Assembly (NCBI GenBank): GCA_030278955.1
Contig: JAOANR010000003.1
Location: forward strand, 56,351,628-56,415,627
Direction of reading: 5' to 3'
Length of the DNA stretch: 64,000 nt
Source: Hygrophila difformis
Lineage: Eukaryota; Streptophyta; Magnoliopsida; Lamiales; Acanthaceae
Shown: positions 1 through 12,118 of the stretch, piece after piece
How the letters are laid out: every line of letters begins with the position of its first letter
How positions within the stretch are numbered: the stretch's first letter is position 1
The notes under the pieces: model-generated
What the model saw: only the letters and a program-made list of their open reading frames with translations
Databases searched by the model: none
Told to the model about the DNA's origin: nothing
Translations under genes and position numbers: made by a program

Positions 1-260
1 GAGGAGGAAGAGTTCCACACCACGTGTGGGCTTTTCCACCGGATTTCATCCAAGAGGCATTGGCAGCGAATGCTTTGGGTGTTTGCTAGCCTAGGCTGTA
101 GTATTGGGCCGTCTTATTGTTGTTTTGGTCTCTGTGTTTGTGTTTCAGTCTCTTCCCCCGTCCCCCGCTTTTTGTTTCTTTCTTTGTTTGTTTGGTTTGT
201 ATCGTTTAACCTTCTCTGGCCTCTTGGTTTACCCAAAAAGAAAAAACTAATGACCAATCA
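1..260 (+). other. Possible 3' end of a LINE-type coding sequence (fragment)
   Basis: The third frame of the first 90 bases is open and ends in a stop (about 88-90) after a short stretch containing DFIQEALAANALGV. A T/G-rich tail with a short A run follows (to about 250). That layout resembles the 3' end of a plant non-LTR element (a C-terminal RNase H-like tail plus 3' UTR). Only the last 30 or so residues are inside the window, so the family is a guess. It could equally be the last exon of a host gene. Confidence 0.25.
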
Positions 261-585
261 TGAGTAAATTTCAAAATTTATAATCAACATCAACTTTCAT
301 GTATCGAATAAATTTCCACTTTGCATCCTAAATAATTTTTTATAGTATTTTTTTTATGTTTATACATACACTTTCGAGATAATAATTTTTTTGAGCCATT
401 TCTAGATTTTGTCCAAATGCAGGAACACTCCACTGACCAACATTTTTATGGTCCAAAGTGAAAATCATATCATTCCGGTGGCCTATTTAAGTTTTTTATT
501 TTTTATATAATTAAAATAAATAATATTTCTTTCATTCTATTATTTATGTACAAATTTTATTTTTTGTCCACCCAAATAAAAAAAT

Positions 586-1281
586 AACCACTCAATAACA
601 ATGTGTCAAACCACATTTCGAGGCAAACCGCTAAAATGAGATTGTTCAATGCCTTGATACTGCTAGATCTGTCACACCAATGTGCGTCTTCCCATCGGAG
701 ACCCCTCAACATAAGGTTAGGGATTCGATTTCCCTCCTGACCCCCTATCCATCCCATATACTATCCTCTTTGTAATTTATGTAGCTTAAGTTCTCAAAAG
801 TAAAAATAAAATAAAGAAAACAAAAATAAAAATACATTTTTTTGGAAAGAAAGATCAACTATCGTATTTTTCGACCAACAGCAGTTGGCTTGAGTGGATG
901 GGGGCTCTAGTCGCTTAAGCAAGGTCTCGGGTTCGAGCCTTGTGTATGCAAAAAACTGCTTTGGGAGAGGCGCCCTTAATTACCCTTGCAGATCCTCGAG
1001 GGATTAGTCTTGGGTCCAATGTGGCCCGGAATACCCTGGTATTCACCTAAAAAAACTATCGTATTTTTCGGTTCCTAACATATATTTTTTTAGAAATGAC
1101 ATTAGAAAAAATAAGGACTTCTCCAACCATCAAGAGAAGGTGAAATAAAATTGTAGATTAGGAGGATAAGGGGTGTCCGATTGGAAGGCGTGCATTGGTG
1201 TGATAGAGGATTACCGAGGCACTAAGCACCCTCATGTTAGTAGTTGGCCCGGAGATGTGGTTTGACACATTGTTATTAAAT
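586..1281. repeat. Imperfect inverted repeat (about 120-bp arms) enclosing a SINE
   Basis: The left arm (about 586-713) and the right arm (about 1165-1281) are reverse complements of each other with mismatches and small gaps. The clearest paired block is the segment around caatgtgtcaaaccacat (593-610) and its complement near 1254-1277. The SINE at 874-1053 sits in the loop. It may be an old foldback or MITE; no target-site duplication was found. Confidence 0.45.
874..1053 (+). mobile_element. tRNA-derived SINE with 17-bp target-site duplication
   Basis: A 180-bp element flanked by perfect 17-bp direct repeats aactatcgtatttttcg (857-873 and 1054-1070). It carries a pol III A-box-like TTGGCTTGAGTGG near its start and a B box GGTTCGAGCC (930-939). 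The 3' part (tcttgggtccaat ... ggtattcacc) is shared with the other copies in the window (13790-13921, 15215-15348, 18675-18861, 21727-21902). The intact TSD suggests a fairly recent insertion. Confidence 0.88.
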
Positions 1282-1715
1282 AGAGAAAAATAAAATTAAC
1301 AAAAAAAAAAACCCATGCTAGCGGGTGAAAGAGGAAGAGGTTCTTTGCGCCATTTCCATGAGATATATAATTTCTTCGAGGTTAATTGCATGAATTCTTC
1401 TCATTATTCTTCTTTCTTTGACCTTAGTAGAAATCAAAGTTTCCCTAGACTGCTTAAGGAGTCTGAATAAATTCCAATCTATAAATTCAAACTCGCTAAT
1501 TAACCCTCTGCAGGTTAAAAAGACGAGTCATAATGATGAAGACATGAATTGATCATACAAACCATTGGATAATGAAATGTAAATAAAAATTATCTGAGTT
1601 CCAGAGAGAGTTGTTTGGAATAAGACTACTTATCTTGCAGTACCATCTTACTCTTATTCTGAAGGGGATTCTAGCGAGATAACAATGTGAAAATTGGATA
1701 CAACACATCCAGGCA

Positions 1716-1974
1716 TCATTTCCACTTCTTAAACATGCCTTTATGCTTGTGTTTCCCAAATAATTTTCCTCTCTTGAACTTGCCATGCTTTCCAAACTTG
1801 CCATGCTTTCCAAATTTGCCATGCTTGAACTTACCATGATGCTTGAACTTCCCTCCATGATGGACCATGCCAGGATACCCATGGTGCCCATGGTGAGCGC
1901 CCAAGGCAGCTGCAGCTGCCGCCGCACCTCCAGCTATGAGTCCTCCAATCCCTCCTGATCACCAAAAATAGGCA

Positions 1975-2040
<66 letters not shown>

Positions 2041-2736
2041 CCACAATAAAATAGTATGTGGTCAGTATTTAGCGACGATTAAATATCGTTAAAACATGAA
2101 TGAAAAATAAAATGTGTGGCAAAACCCAATTTTCCGGTTTAGTGATACTCTTAACAACATTTTTCCGAGGTGTTGCTAATAACATTTTTATAGTTGTGAT
2201 GTAAAGAAAGTATTCAGAAGTAGAATCTAATCATGTATTGTTGATAAGCACAACACATGATGAAAAATATTCGTTAAGCACGGCCATTCATTCTATTGTT
2301 CTTATTAAAGATTGCATTTCATAAAAAAATGAGAACATAAACCAAAGCAAACCATCAAAGTTCACTCTGATATATCATATATGCAAATGAAGCGTTGAGG
2401 ATAGTACCCGGACTTTGTTGAGCCAGATGCGCCAGGGTGGGGGTAGCCTTGAGGTGGCGCACCAGGGTAGCCTTGTGGCGGATAGCCAGGTTGAGGATAG
2501 CCTTGAGGATATCCATGTGGGGGATAGCCTTGTGGGGGGTACCCTTGTGGTGGATACCCTGATGGGGGATAGCCTTGTGGGTATCCTGCTGGTGGATACC
2601 CTTGTGGTGGATAGCTATCCGGTGGGGGGTAACCTCCCGGTGCTGAGATGTGCTGCCCGGGCGGAGGATATCCCGGTGCACCTTGGTTTTCAGGGGTAAG
2701 ACCTTTGTCAGATTTTCCTTCCTCTCCACCTCCCAT
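1716..2736 (-). CDS. Glycine-rich protein A3-like (GYPPQ / HGKFK-repeat protein)
   Basis: This is a small protein of the GRP-A3 type, whose biochemical role is not established. Exon 1 (2736-2408) starts MGGGEEGKSDKG and continues with about 14 GYPPQ/GYPPS repeats. The C-terminal exon (1954-1716) encodes GGIGGLIAGG, an alanine run, then HHG and repeated HGKFK/KHGKF units, ending FKKWK and stop. Repeat-then-Ala-rich-then-HGKFK is the order expected in the family. The intron (about 1955-2407) holds a long TTA microsatellite next to the 3' splice site. One problem: the natural exon 1 donor (gtact at 2407) leaves phase 2 while the acceptor at 1955 needs phase 1. Either a small internal exon lies between them, another donor is used (one phase-1 option ends exon 1 earlier at a YPG codon), or the gene carries an indel. 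A 5' UTR intron is possible upstream. It is divergent from COG6. Confidence 0.72.
1974..2039. repeat. (TTA)n microsatellite in GRP intron
   Basis: About 22 uninterrupted ATT/TTA units, starting about 20 bases intronward of the presumed 3' splice site of the GRP-A3-like gene. On the transcribed strand it reads AAT repeats, so it replaces a normal pyrimidine tract. Length variation here could affect splicing. Confidence 0.95.
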
Positions 2737-3496
2737 TTTTTGTGATTTCAGTTACAATTATCACCTAAAATATCACAAACATATGAGACCAGGAAGAATT
2801 CACATATGAAAGCAATTCCAGACATTTATCTTCATCTAGAAACGAGGAATGAAGCAAATTTGCATCCAACAATCACAAGTAGCTACATTTTCAACCAAAT
2901 ACACATCTAGCTCATTGGATTACAATCCCTCGTCCAAACTATCCCAATTCTGCACAGATCCACCATAAGAATCCAACATCACATAGATTTCTGTCGATTT
3001 TAATCAGAATTGACCATTTTTCAAATTTTCATATGCGATCGCCCATGATATGCAGATTACAACTATCCAATGGATATACTAGAATATATCCAATCTATAA
3101 CATTTCAATAGCATTTATGCAGCCATAGGAAAAAAACATTTACAGGCTCAATCACTGTTCTCGACCCCAACAGACAATGCAGAATGGTCAAATTCAACTG
3201 CCGCATATGTCGAAATTAACAAAAACCTTACTGAATCTAAGCGAAATTTCTCTTAAAAACATATCAAAGCAATGCAGTTCTTGATTCCAAACTTGGTAAA
3301 ATTGCACACAAGAGTATTCGCAAGAAAAAAGTAGTGGAAATAAACAAATCGCTTACAATGCGCGTCCAAAAACTTTTAATCCGACCAAAATACATCTTTT
3401 CGATATTAATGAAGGAACCCCTGAAAGATCGAGCGGGCGAATAGTGGACATGCACGAATTTCTCAACATTTGATTTTAAACGTCCAATGTTTCAAT

Positions 3497-3574
3497 TGGG
3501 CCCAAAAGTGGGCCCACGTCCAAATATTTGGGCCTTTACGATAAATTTAATATAGGCCCAAAATATGTGGCCCA
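3497..3574. promoter_or_regulatory. Cluster of site II (TGGGCC/GGCCCA) motifs between divergent genes
   Basis: Two palindromic TGGGCCCA boxes (3497-3504 and 3509-3516), one TGGGCC (3529-3534) and two GGCCCA (3555-3560, 3569-3574) fall within 78 bases. They lie between the GRP-A3-like gene (-) and COG6 (+), about 200 bases upstream of the COG6 start codon. Site II motifs are known in plants as TCP-factor targets in housekeeping promoters. The cluster lies just outside the duplicated unit (which begins near 3639), so the COG6-B copy does not have it. Confidence 0.6.
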
Positions 3575-3768
3575 TTAATTCAGTTGTACTCCTTGTCAAT
3601 TGGTTCAGCTCTACGCCTGTACGACTTTCGGACTGATCTTTAATCGCCGTTTTCCGTCGCCGCTGAATTCCGGAGTCTTCCGCAGATTTTATCTCAAAAC
3701 TACAAAAAGGGTTATATTTATATGCAATTGTTCCTTACGTAGCTGAAATTTCGAGAGACGGATAGAAA

Positions 3769-4915
3769 ATGGGGACGGCCGCTGCATTGGCGCCGGGGCT
3801 GTCACGGAAGCTGAAGAAGGTATTGGAGACTCGTACCGACACTCCTGATCTGCTCGCTTCGCTTAACACACTCTCTGAATTTTATTCGGAGAACACCGCG
3901 CACGGCCGCAGAAATCTCCGATCCACCGTCGAGAAGCGTGCCCTGTCGATCAATGAGGAGTTCCTGGCATCCTCAGCGTCCGCTCAACAGGTGTGCAATC
4001 GGAACCGTATTGAACAGTTTGGAATTGATTTGCTGATTTCAAGTGTATTATTGATCTGCTGGAAGTTTGATTATAGTATAACTGCATTCTAAAGCGTAGG
4101 ACTTGTATGATCTGCTCTTGCATTTTTGCTTGCACCTTGTTTTAATGGGGATGAAAAGGCATCGATCTGTTTAGAGAAGTAGACTGGCGTTGCTTAGAGC
4201 TTGATTAAGTGGTATGTTACCGATTTCAAGGTGTCTGGGGATAATTGAGCTAAATATAAGTAGCACCTGTATTAAACCTGATGATGTGCTCTGTGATAGC
4301 CGAATCAAGCAATTGAACTGCAAGAAAATGTCATGATTCTATTGCTCACGTCACAAGTTCGACTTTACTGCAGAATTCTTACAATAGTGATGTCCTAATT
4401 CTTCCTTTATTTGACATAAATCCACCAAGCGAGACAACAGTTATTTGCTGGTTCTACATTTGCGTTTCCAGTCAATAGTTAAGAGTATTTTGCAGAGTAG
4501 GACAAATAGTAGATAGTAGTAGTTGTGACTTATACTGTATTCACCACAATTGCTTCAGTAACATGACTCTGGCTTGCTTGTGATTGTTATTATTATTATT
4601 ATTATTTTAATGCATAGTTGCTTATTGTGCCATAAATTCTATGATTTAGTTATGTATGAACACAGAGATAGGTGTCTTTTACTCATGTAATCTTTTGGTT
4701 GGAAAATAATCTTAAAAGTATCTGTTGGTTTTTTAGGCCTTGGACCGTGTTGAGGACGAAGTTAATGCCCTGGCTGAATGTTGTGACAAGTATGTCTTAA
4801 TTCTCTTATTACTTTTTCCTTATATATCTCTTTCATCTGTCTAAACTTTGTGTATTGTGATGGAATAACTAGGTCATGGTCTTTAACTGTGTGTGTGGGT
4901 GTGTGTATTTTTTAC

Positions 4916-4961
<46 letters not shown>

Positions 4962-7900
4962 TAAACTCTTTAAAGATGAGAACTAATATGTAAAAGTCTG
5001 TGCTAGGATGTTGATAGTAAGGGTGTCATTATCAAACATAAGTAGTGCCACTAGAGGAGGATTAGACTGAGTTACATAATAATCAAGTGGAAGTGTCACA
5101 GTTCTGTCTTCAGGCTCAAAATCTGCCAATTATCTGAAAAGTTTAAGCTATTCAGCCATGAGTTCGTTTTGTCCCATGGCTTTATTTTATTCCATTGTTC
5201 ATCTACTGGCATTGTGCAACTTATCTTTGTTTCACGTGATAATGCAAAATGTTTATCCACATTACCATCCCTTTTTAAAGTATGATTGAATTCTGACTCT
5301 GCATGCCCTTCAATCATTTTCCATGTACTGCATGTGAAGAATAAACTTTAATAATTATCTACTTACTCAATAACATTCATCATTTGATTATATGTTTCAT
5401 GGACCAGGATTGCAAAAGCTTTAAGCAATTGTAATGCTACGACTGGTGATATTATCAGTACCACTGAGAGGCTTAAGCAAGAACTTGAAACGACTACACA
5501 GAGGCAAGAGATAGCATCGTGCTTCCTTCGTGATTATCAGCTCTCCAGTGATGAGGTGTTGAAATCCTCTAAATTTTAAACTTGTCTCAGCCTTCTGGTT
5601 AAATTAAACTTTGATTAGCTTAATTATCCATTGTTTTAAATATCCCTTTTAGATAAATGCACTTCGGGAGGAGGAACTTAGTGAAAACTTCTTCAAGGCT
5701 CTTGCTCATGTTCACGAAATACATGCCAACTGCAAAGTATTGCTGAGGACACACCACCAGGTTTGCCATCATTAGTGGTACCACTATGTATTTCTCATTA
5801 TTTTTAGATGTGTGTGTGTGTGTCTGTTTCGTGTGTTTCAATATATATAATTTTAGTCAGTTTGTCTAAACTTATGGTAATATATTAAATAAACAATTTG
5901 TTTATTGGAATTAATTGGAAGACTATTTTCAGCGAGCAGGTTTGGAGCTTATGGATATGATGGCAGTCTACCAGGAAGGGGCTTATGAACGACTATGCAG
6001 GTGAGTTTAAATATCATTTGTTTTGGTGGACTGAAAAAAGAATGCAGTCATTGTAATTTCAACTTTCATGTCTGTCTACATTTTATTCAGTAAACTTTTG
6101 TATTATGGTTACAAGAAGCATTGTTTGGATGCATTCTTGCCCCCACTTTCTTTTTTCCATTTCGGACATGAGGCCCGCATATTATACAAACACAAAACAT
6201 CTAATTTTGCTCAAACTCGAAACTCGAAAGAAATCAAACAAAAATTCGACCTCAAAACACTTCAAAATGCAACCAAACATTGTGATTATTTTGGGCTTGC
6301 TGAGGTTAATCTAGTTCATTTTTCTCTTCTTTAGATGCAGGAATTTCCCCAATTTTCTCCATCTTGATATATTAAGGCTATTTGGTTGATAGAAATAAGA
6401 AGCAAAAGTAAATTTTAGGATTTGTCTTTCACATAATTTTTTATTTATTTTATTTTATTTGTATTTTCTGTCTATTCTCTCTCTCTGTTACTCGAATAAA
6501 ACAAATCATCTTTTTGTTTTTGGTTGATTATGATTTTACCTTTTTCCAGACGAGTATTTAAGCCAAATCATGTAGGAATTTCAATTTCTTTTCACTTTCC
6601 TTGGCTATTTATTTTTCTTCGAATTTCATTCACTAAACAGAGCCTAATGCTTCATTTCAATATGTACCTTGCCGCCTTAGATAAAGTTTTCTTTTCTTCT
6701 CTTGAGTTAATTGCCAATAATTTTGCTTCCAGAAGTTGTTGAATTTTGGAGTGATATGAATTCCATAGTGTATCGAGTGCATAAATTGAATTCGATAATT
6801 GGTTTATGCTCTTGTTTTGCTAAAATTGCAATTTATGCTTATCTTTCTGGAAAAGTGAAGTTCACCTGTCGCCTACTGACTTACATCATTCTTTGGCTTG
6901 CAAATTTTCATATCCTTGCCCCTAATTTGCTTATGCTGCCATCATAAGCCTTTGTTTGGTATTTCTTTTTTCTTATGCTTTTTTATACCTGTTTTTGAAT
7001 GCACAAAATTTGACATTTACAATTTATTGCACAGTAAAACTGCAACCCATCTTACTGGTAGCCAATCCCCTGTAAGAATATAGGATGGAGATGATGCAAA
7101 TTGAATGCATAGACTCTATATGAACCCATGTATGGAAAATTGCTTGGTAATGAATCTGGAATGCTCAGTGATCATACTCAAAGACGGTGATAAAGTTGCA
7201 TGAGCATAAGCATATCATATATTCTCTACAATATGAAACTTGCTTCCCTTTCCATATGATGGGCCTTAGGATATGCCTCTTTTCCTTGTATCTAGGTGGG
7301 TCCAAGCCGAGTGTAGGAGACTCGGGGACATTGATAATCCTGAAGTTAGTGAACTCCTAAGAACTGCTGTGCGATGTCTTAAAGCAAGACCAGTCCTTTT
7401 TAAGTACTGTGCGGAAGAGGTAAAGCACTAAATCTAATGTAACATAAACATGTCTAATTCATTTTCCAAAAAGTTTTTCCCATAAATCCTCTCGAATGAA
7501 GGTTGCAAATATGAGGCATAATGCACTGTTCCGAAGATTTATTAGTGCCCTCACACGTGGTGGACCTGGTGGACTTCCTAGACCAATAGAGGTTCATGCT
7601 CATGACCCTTTAAGATATGTAGGAGACATGCTAGGATGGTTACATCAGGTACGTCTTTGTCTTAATAATTTCTCATTTTACAAATTTTTGTGCAAACTTG
7701 GAATTTTATATGGTCTCCATTTCCTTGGATTATGCAGGCCCTGGCATCTGAAAGAGAGCTTGTGCTAGCATTGCTTGAACCTGATTCAGTGATAGATACT
7801 GGACCTATTGCTCAAAGATTCTCCAAAATTTCGGAAAATGATGTTGGGAAAACAGAGCCGGACTTAACGTTTGTTCTGGACAGAATCTTTGAAGGAGTAT

Positions 7901-9504
7901 GCAGGCCATTTAAAGTGAGAGTTGAACAAGTTTTGCAGTCACAACCAAGCCTTATAATTTCATACAAGCTCAGCATTACTCTGGAATTTTACTGCCACAC
8001 AGTGAGTTCTGCCTCACAAGCATAAACAGTTCATGAAGTTCTTTGTTATTTTCTTTTTCATTGAATACAAATTGCTGCCTACAGATATCAGACTTGCTAG
8101 GTAGGGAAACAGCACTCAGTCATACACTTTGGGCACTCAAGGATGCTGATCAAAAAACTTTTTTTGACATACTGAAAACTCGGGGAGAGAAGCTTTTGCG
8201 ATATCCACCCCTGGTTGCTGTTGATCTTTCTCCACCTCCTGCACTAAGGGAAGGAGTGTCAGTGCTGCTTGAAATAATTGAAAATTATGACAGTATGATG
8301 GTTCCCGTCTCAGGGGAGAAACCTTCTTTTGAACCGGTCATATCTGCTTTACTAGATCCTATTATTCAGGTGTGTTTTATGGATCATTTAATGGCGCTTC
8401 TCATTATTAAATTCACTTTTATGCTAAAAGTTAGCAAAATAATGTCTTTAGGACTTCTGTTCCAAGTATAACAAATTTACTGGACTATAATATTGTAAAA
8501 ATGCTTCCATAACTTGGCCAGTACTGGTCTTGGTCTATATCCTATTATCCTTTTGACCTAGCGTTGCAATGTGTTAGTTTCCTGTTTGAATCACAATGCT
8601 ACTCTTGAATATCTTCTTCAAGCATTTTGGTTTGGGTGATTTACTTGTCTTGGCTTCGCTGAATTTTTGGCCGAGATTGCCCTATGTGATTAAAGTTGTC
8701 ATTCAAAGTGAGTTTTTTGTGTGATAAACTGAAACCTGGTGCTTGTGTTCAGATGTGCGAACAAGCAGCAGAGGCACACAAGTCCAGGGGGGTAGCTCCA
8801 TCACCAAGAAAACTTAAGGCTACCCCCGATTCATCTCAACTCCGCAGATCATCCATAGATGCTATTTTAGATAGCAGCTCTTCTGTCACTTCATCTTTGG
8901 TATACGCCCCTTCACTTAATATTCCAGTTATCCTAATGACACTCTGGCATCATATGACTGGACATTCTGTTCTATGCAGATCAGGGAAACACCGTCTAGG
9001 ATATTTCTGATCAACTGCCTGTGTGCCATCCGACAGCCATTGCTAGGACATGAGGTCGCATCCGAATATGTGAAGAAACTCGGATCAATGATAAATGCCC
9101 ACATCCGCGGTCTTGTAGAGAAAGAAGTCCATGTACTTCTGCGAAAATGTGGGCTATCAAACAAGATGTCCCACTTCTACAATTCTTCAAAGAATGTGGG
9201 AGAGGGTGACTCAGGTTCTACCCAGCCACTGGCAGAGACAGAAGAAATGTCCCCTGCTGCACTTTCCGAGTGTCTGAAGGCCTTCTTTGGCCTCATTTTA
9301 GGAAGTGAAAGCTCCCTGCCCGAGTTTGACCAGATGCAGGTACCCAGTCTGAGGTCGGAAGCCTGCCTTCATCTGGCGTCGTCCCTCGCTGAAACATATG
9401 AAGTCATATACAATGCAATCATGGATCCAAAGAACGGGTACCCAGATCCCCGGTCGCTCGCCAGACACCCTCCTGATCAGATTAGAACCATTCTGGGAAT
9501 ATGA
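3769..9504 (+). CDS. COG6: Conserved oligomeric Golgi complex subunit 6 (intact copy A)
   Basis: COG6 is a lobe B subunit of the COG tethering complex, which handles retrograde vesicle docking at the Golgi. Eleven exons can be placed with GT-AG borders: 3769-3990, 4737-4789, 5408-5555, 5653-5760, 5933-6000, 7296-7419, 7502-7648, 7738-8001, 8085-8369, 8753-8899, 8980-9504. They sum to 2091 bases, 696 residues plus stop, in frame throughout, close to the usual plant COG6 length. The N terminus begins [20 protein letters not shown]; an early coiled-coil region includes TERLKQELE. The central [20 protein letters not shown] and [15 protein letters not shown] blocks and the C terminus [14 protein letters not shown] are highly conserved COG6 segments. 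Its first bases upstream (from about 3639) are shared with unit B, but the promoter is not. This is the only intact COG6 in the window. Confidence 0.96.
4913..4961. repeat. (TTA)n microsatellite in COG6 intron 2
   Basis: About 16 TTA/ATT units in intron 2 of COG6-A. It is absent from the equivalent place in COG6-B (near 27018), so it expanded or was lost after duplication. Confidence 0.9.
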
Positions 9505-10347
9505 AGGTTCGTACTGATTGCCTCCCTCCCCTTTTATTTGTTTGTCTGATCTAATACATACATTCATTTTCTTTGTACAAGCCTCTCACCATTTAAAGAT
9601 TTCATACACCAATGTAATGTGATGATTTTTATGTAACTTGGAACTTTCAATAGTTACATTTACCCGGTTCAAATTTTGAATAGATTTTTCTTCAAAAAAC
9701 AATTGAATATATATATATATATATATTTTTTATTATAATCTTTGTGAAACAAAGGGATATCTTAAGCATTTTAGAGACTCAATAGTAATCTCAAGGAAGA
9801 TCTCTCTCAAAACAGCAAAATAGGTGACCTCGATGGAATGCCTCACTCCATCAAAATCTTCGAAGGTCGTGCACTGCCACCTACTACTGCTGCCGCTATG
9901 TCAGAATTTAAATTCTTGATCGAATGTGCCTTATGGTTCCTATCTTCCCCAATGTCTTCGTCGATCTCAACTCCTTCAATGCCTCCCCGCTTTGTACATT
10001 AGTCCTAATCCTCAACAACAGGAACGAAAAAATTCAAATTTTGGGGTTTAAATATAATAAAATAAAAGTGTTGGTGCCAGTTTATGATAAAAATAACCAA
10101 ATCGACTAATGCTACAAAAGTCATGGACTAAATTGGTTATTAAGAAAGATGAATGACTAAATTGGTAATTAAAGATACTCACGGGGTAATTTATTCCCCT
10201 TAATTAGTGCCACATCATTTATTTAGAGTAATTAGGGGCCAAATGAAAAATTAAAATACTTAGAGTATGATTGTAGTAATTAACAAAATTAAAGAACGAA
10301 ATTGGTTGGTAATAAAAGATATATACGATACTAAAAGAGTTGTTATT
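9505..10347. other. COG6-A 3' UTR and intergenic DNA
   Basis: The first 250 or so bases are the shared 3' UTR of COG6 (matched at 33174-33420), including an (AT)n run at about 9707-9726. After it comes a segment rich in short open codons (about 9830-10010) that is also found in unit B (about 34690-34880), where it is separated from the COG6 end by about 1.2 kb. No gene is recognised. Confidence 0.6.
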
Positions 10348-10355
10348 CCTCCGCA

Positions 10356-11000
10356 TAGGGGTGGGCACGGTTAATCTGAATTTTTCAGGTATTTGTATTT
10401 GTATTTGAACCGGGCAAATACTTCATTTCAGTATTTGTATTTGTAACCGGAGTCCTCGGTTAACCGGGGGTTCGATTTCGTTTCGATTCAGCGGTTAAAC
10501 GCTTCGGTTCGAATATTTAAAATCTACGAAACTAAAAGATTTAAAAAAATGAAAACTTGATTATACATTTTAAGAGGGTCGGACATGGTTATTAGACTAA
10601 AGATATATATATATATAACTATGAAATTCAGAAAAAAAAATCAATATAGGCTTATTATGGTGATATATTTTGATAATTAGCTTTTCAGTTTTTTATATTT
10701 ATTTTATTTTATATTTAAATAATTAAATAAATAATGATATATATTATCTATTTATAATTTTATACCATCAAATTTCTATAATATTTAAAATATATAAATT
10801 TTGAAATAAAATAAATATATTCGGTTCGGTTCGGTTGACCGGGGGAAAAATTAAAGTATTTGTACTTGTATTTGAACCGGACGAATACTGGAATATTATA
10901 TTTGTATTTGCTTCGGGGTCCTCGGTTAACCGGAAATTCGGTTCGATTTCAGTTCGATTCAGCGGTTCAACGAATCGGTTCGAATATTTTGTCTACCCTA
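10356..11000. mobile_element. Non-autonomous hAT element (645 bp) with 8-bp TSD
   Basis: Flanked by identical 8-bp repeats cctccgca (10348-10355, 11001-11008). The ends are TAGGGGTGGGCA and, inverted, TAGGGTAGACA. The interior is full of CGGTTCGG/GGTTAACCGG and gtatttgtatttg motifs, like the larger hAT derivative at 27084-29537. Unit B has the uninterrupted site (near 35290), so the insertion postdates the duplication or was lost from B. No transposase ORF. Confidence 0.85.
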
Positions 11001-11276
11001 CCTCCGCATATGTGCACGTTGAAATGAAAGATCAATCCTTTTATGATGGCTACCCACCCCAACCTAACACTACGAACCTTACTTAATTTGGTCAAGATAA
11101 TTAAAGAAGTAGAATAGCATTTTTGTTGCTAAGTTAAGCACCGTAAATTATTTGGTTATCATCTTTATGTATGTATGTGCACGGTTTCGAATGTTGGTTT
11201 TGGTGTTGATATCCAACATGTAAATTTATGGAAATTCAAAAATATTTTAAACTATGATTTCAATTTTGATGAAATC

Positions 11277-11341
11277 CCTAGTGGTCAAGTCTCCCAACCT
11301 TACAACCTATAGGTTGGGGTTCGATTCCCGACCCGAAAAAA
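11277..11341 (+). mobile_element. Very short tRNA-like SINE insertion (65 bp)
   Basis: Flanked by 11-bp repeats ttgatgaaatc (11266-11276, 11342-11352). It contains an A-box-like ctagtggtcaagt and a B box GGTTCGATTCC, then a short A run. Unit B shows the empty site near 36050. A similar sequence occurs at about 55233-55305. Confidence 0.7.
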
Positions 11342-11423
11342 TTGATGAAATCATGTAATTTTTATAAAATGTTGAAAATTCTAACTACTCAGATATTTTA
11401 AAGTTAAAAAAATAAGTAATATA

Positions 11424-11683
11424 CTTCCTCTGTTCTCTAAAGTTTGCTACATTTATAAATGTAGTACCATTTACACAAACACTTTGACTTCAAATTTTAT
11501 CATAGTTATACAAGTTAAAATATAGCCAAGTGTGATCTTGTTAGATTCATCTCGTCTTGTAGTTTTTAAATATGGAACTTTTAGAATTTTTACTTGTACC
11601 GTACTTGAGTTATTAATGGTTTAAAATGTGCATTGGATTGCGCGCTGGGTGGGTCTGTAGCAATTTTAAGAAAACAGAGGAAG
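11424..11683. mobile_element. Mariner/Stowaway-type MITE
   Basis: TA-flanked 260-bp element with ends cttcctctgttctctaaag and, inverted, CTTCCTCTGTTTTCTTAAAA. It shares its interior (cgagt/aagat, tagccaagtg, acaagatctc-like words) with copies at 14641, 16755, 50301, 53118 and 57365. Absent from the matching place in unit B (near 36150). Confidence 0.8.
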
Positions 11684-12118
11684 TATTTAATATAGAGATA
11701 AATAAACTATATATAATAGTAAAAAGTAATTTTGTCTAACGAACATAATTAATAGAAATCAAAAACAAAAACAATTTAACATTACTTTCACATGTTTTTA
11801 ATGATTTTTAATGTTTTTAATTTAACAGTTTAACAATTTCACACATGTCTTGAATCCTAATCCTTAATTCACATCAATTTCAAATGTTTTTAATGATTTT
11901 TTAAAATAATTTTAAGTTTTTTTAAAAAAAAAATAGAATTCCAAAATTTTCAATCAAATTTAAAAAAATATCGATGAAATTTCAGGAAATATCGATCGGG
12001 TTTTAAAATGAAAAGTTGATGTAAATTTTACCAAAAAAAAAAAAAAAAGAAAAAGATATGGCATATAAAATATCGGTTTGAATGCACGGTCTCTGAAATT
12101 TGGGGATGAAAATTTAAA

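Noticed and set aside
930..939. Possible tRNA gene from a perfect B box
   Set aside because: No cloverleaf or anticodon arm; the box belongs to a SINE with target-site duplications. The same holds at 18788, 15236 and 11319.
3950..4135. Short minus-strand ORF over COG6 exon 1 and intron
   Set aside because: Overlaps a well-supported exon on the other strand and has no features.
10835..11086. 83-residue ORF spanning a hAT end
   Set aside because: It runs across the element border and the target-site duplication, so it is accidental.
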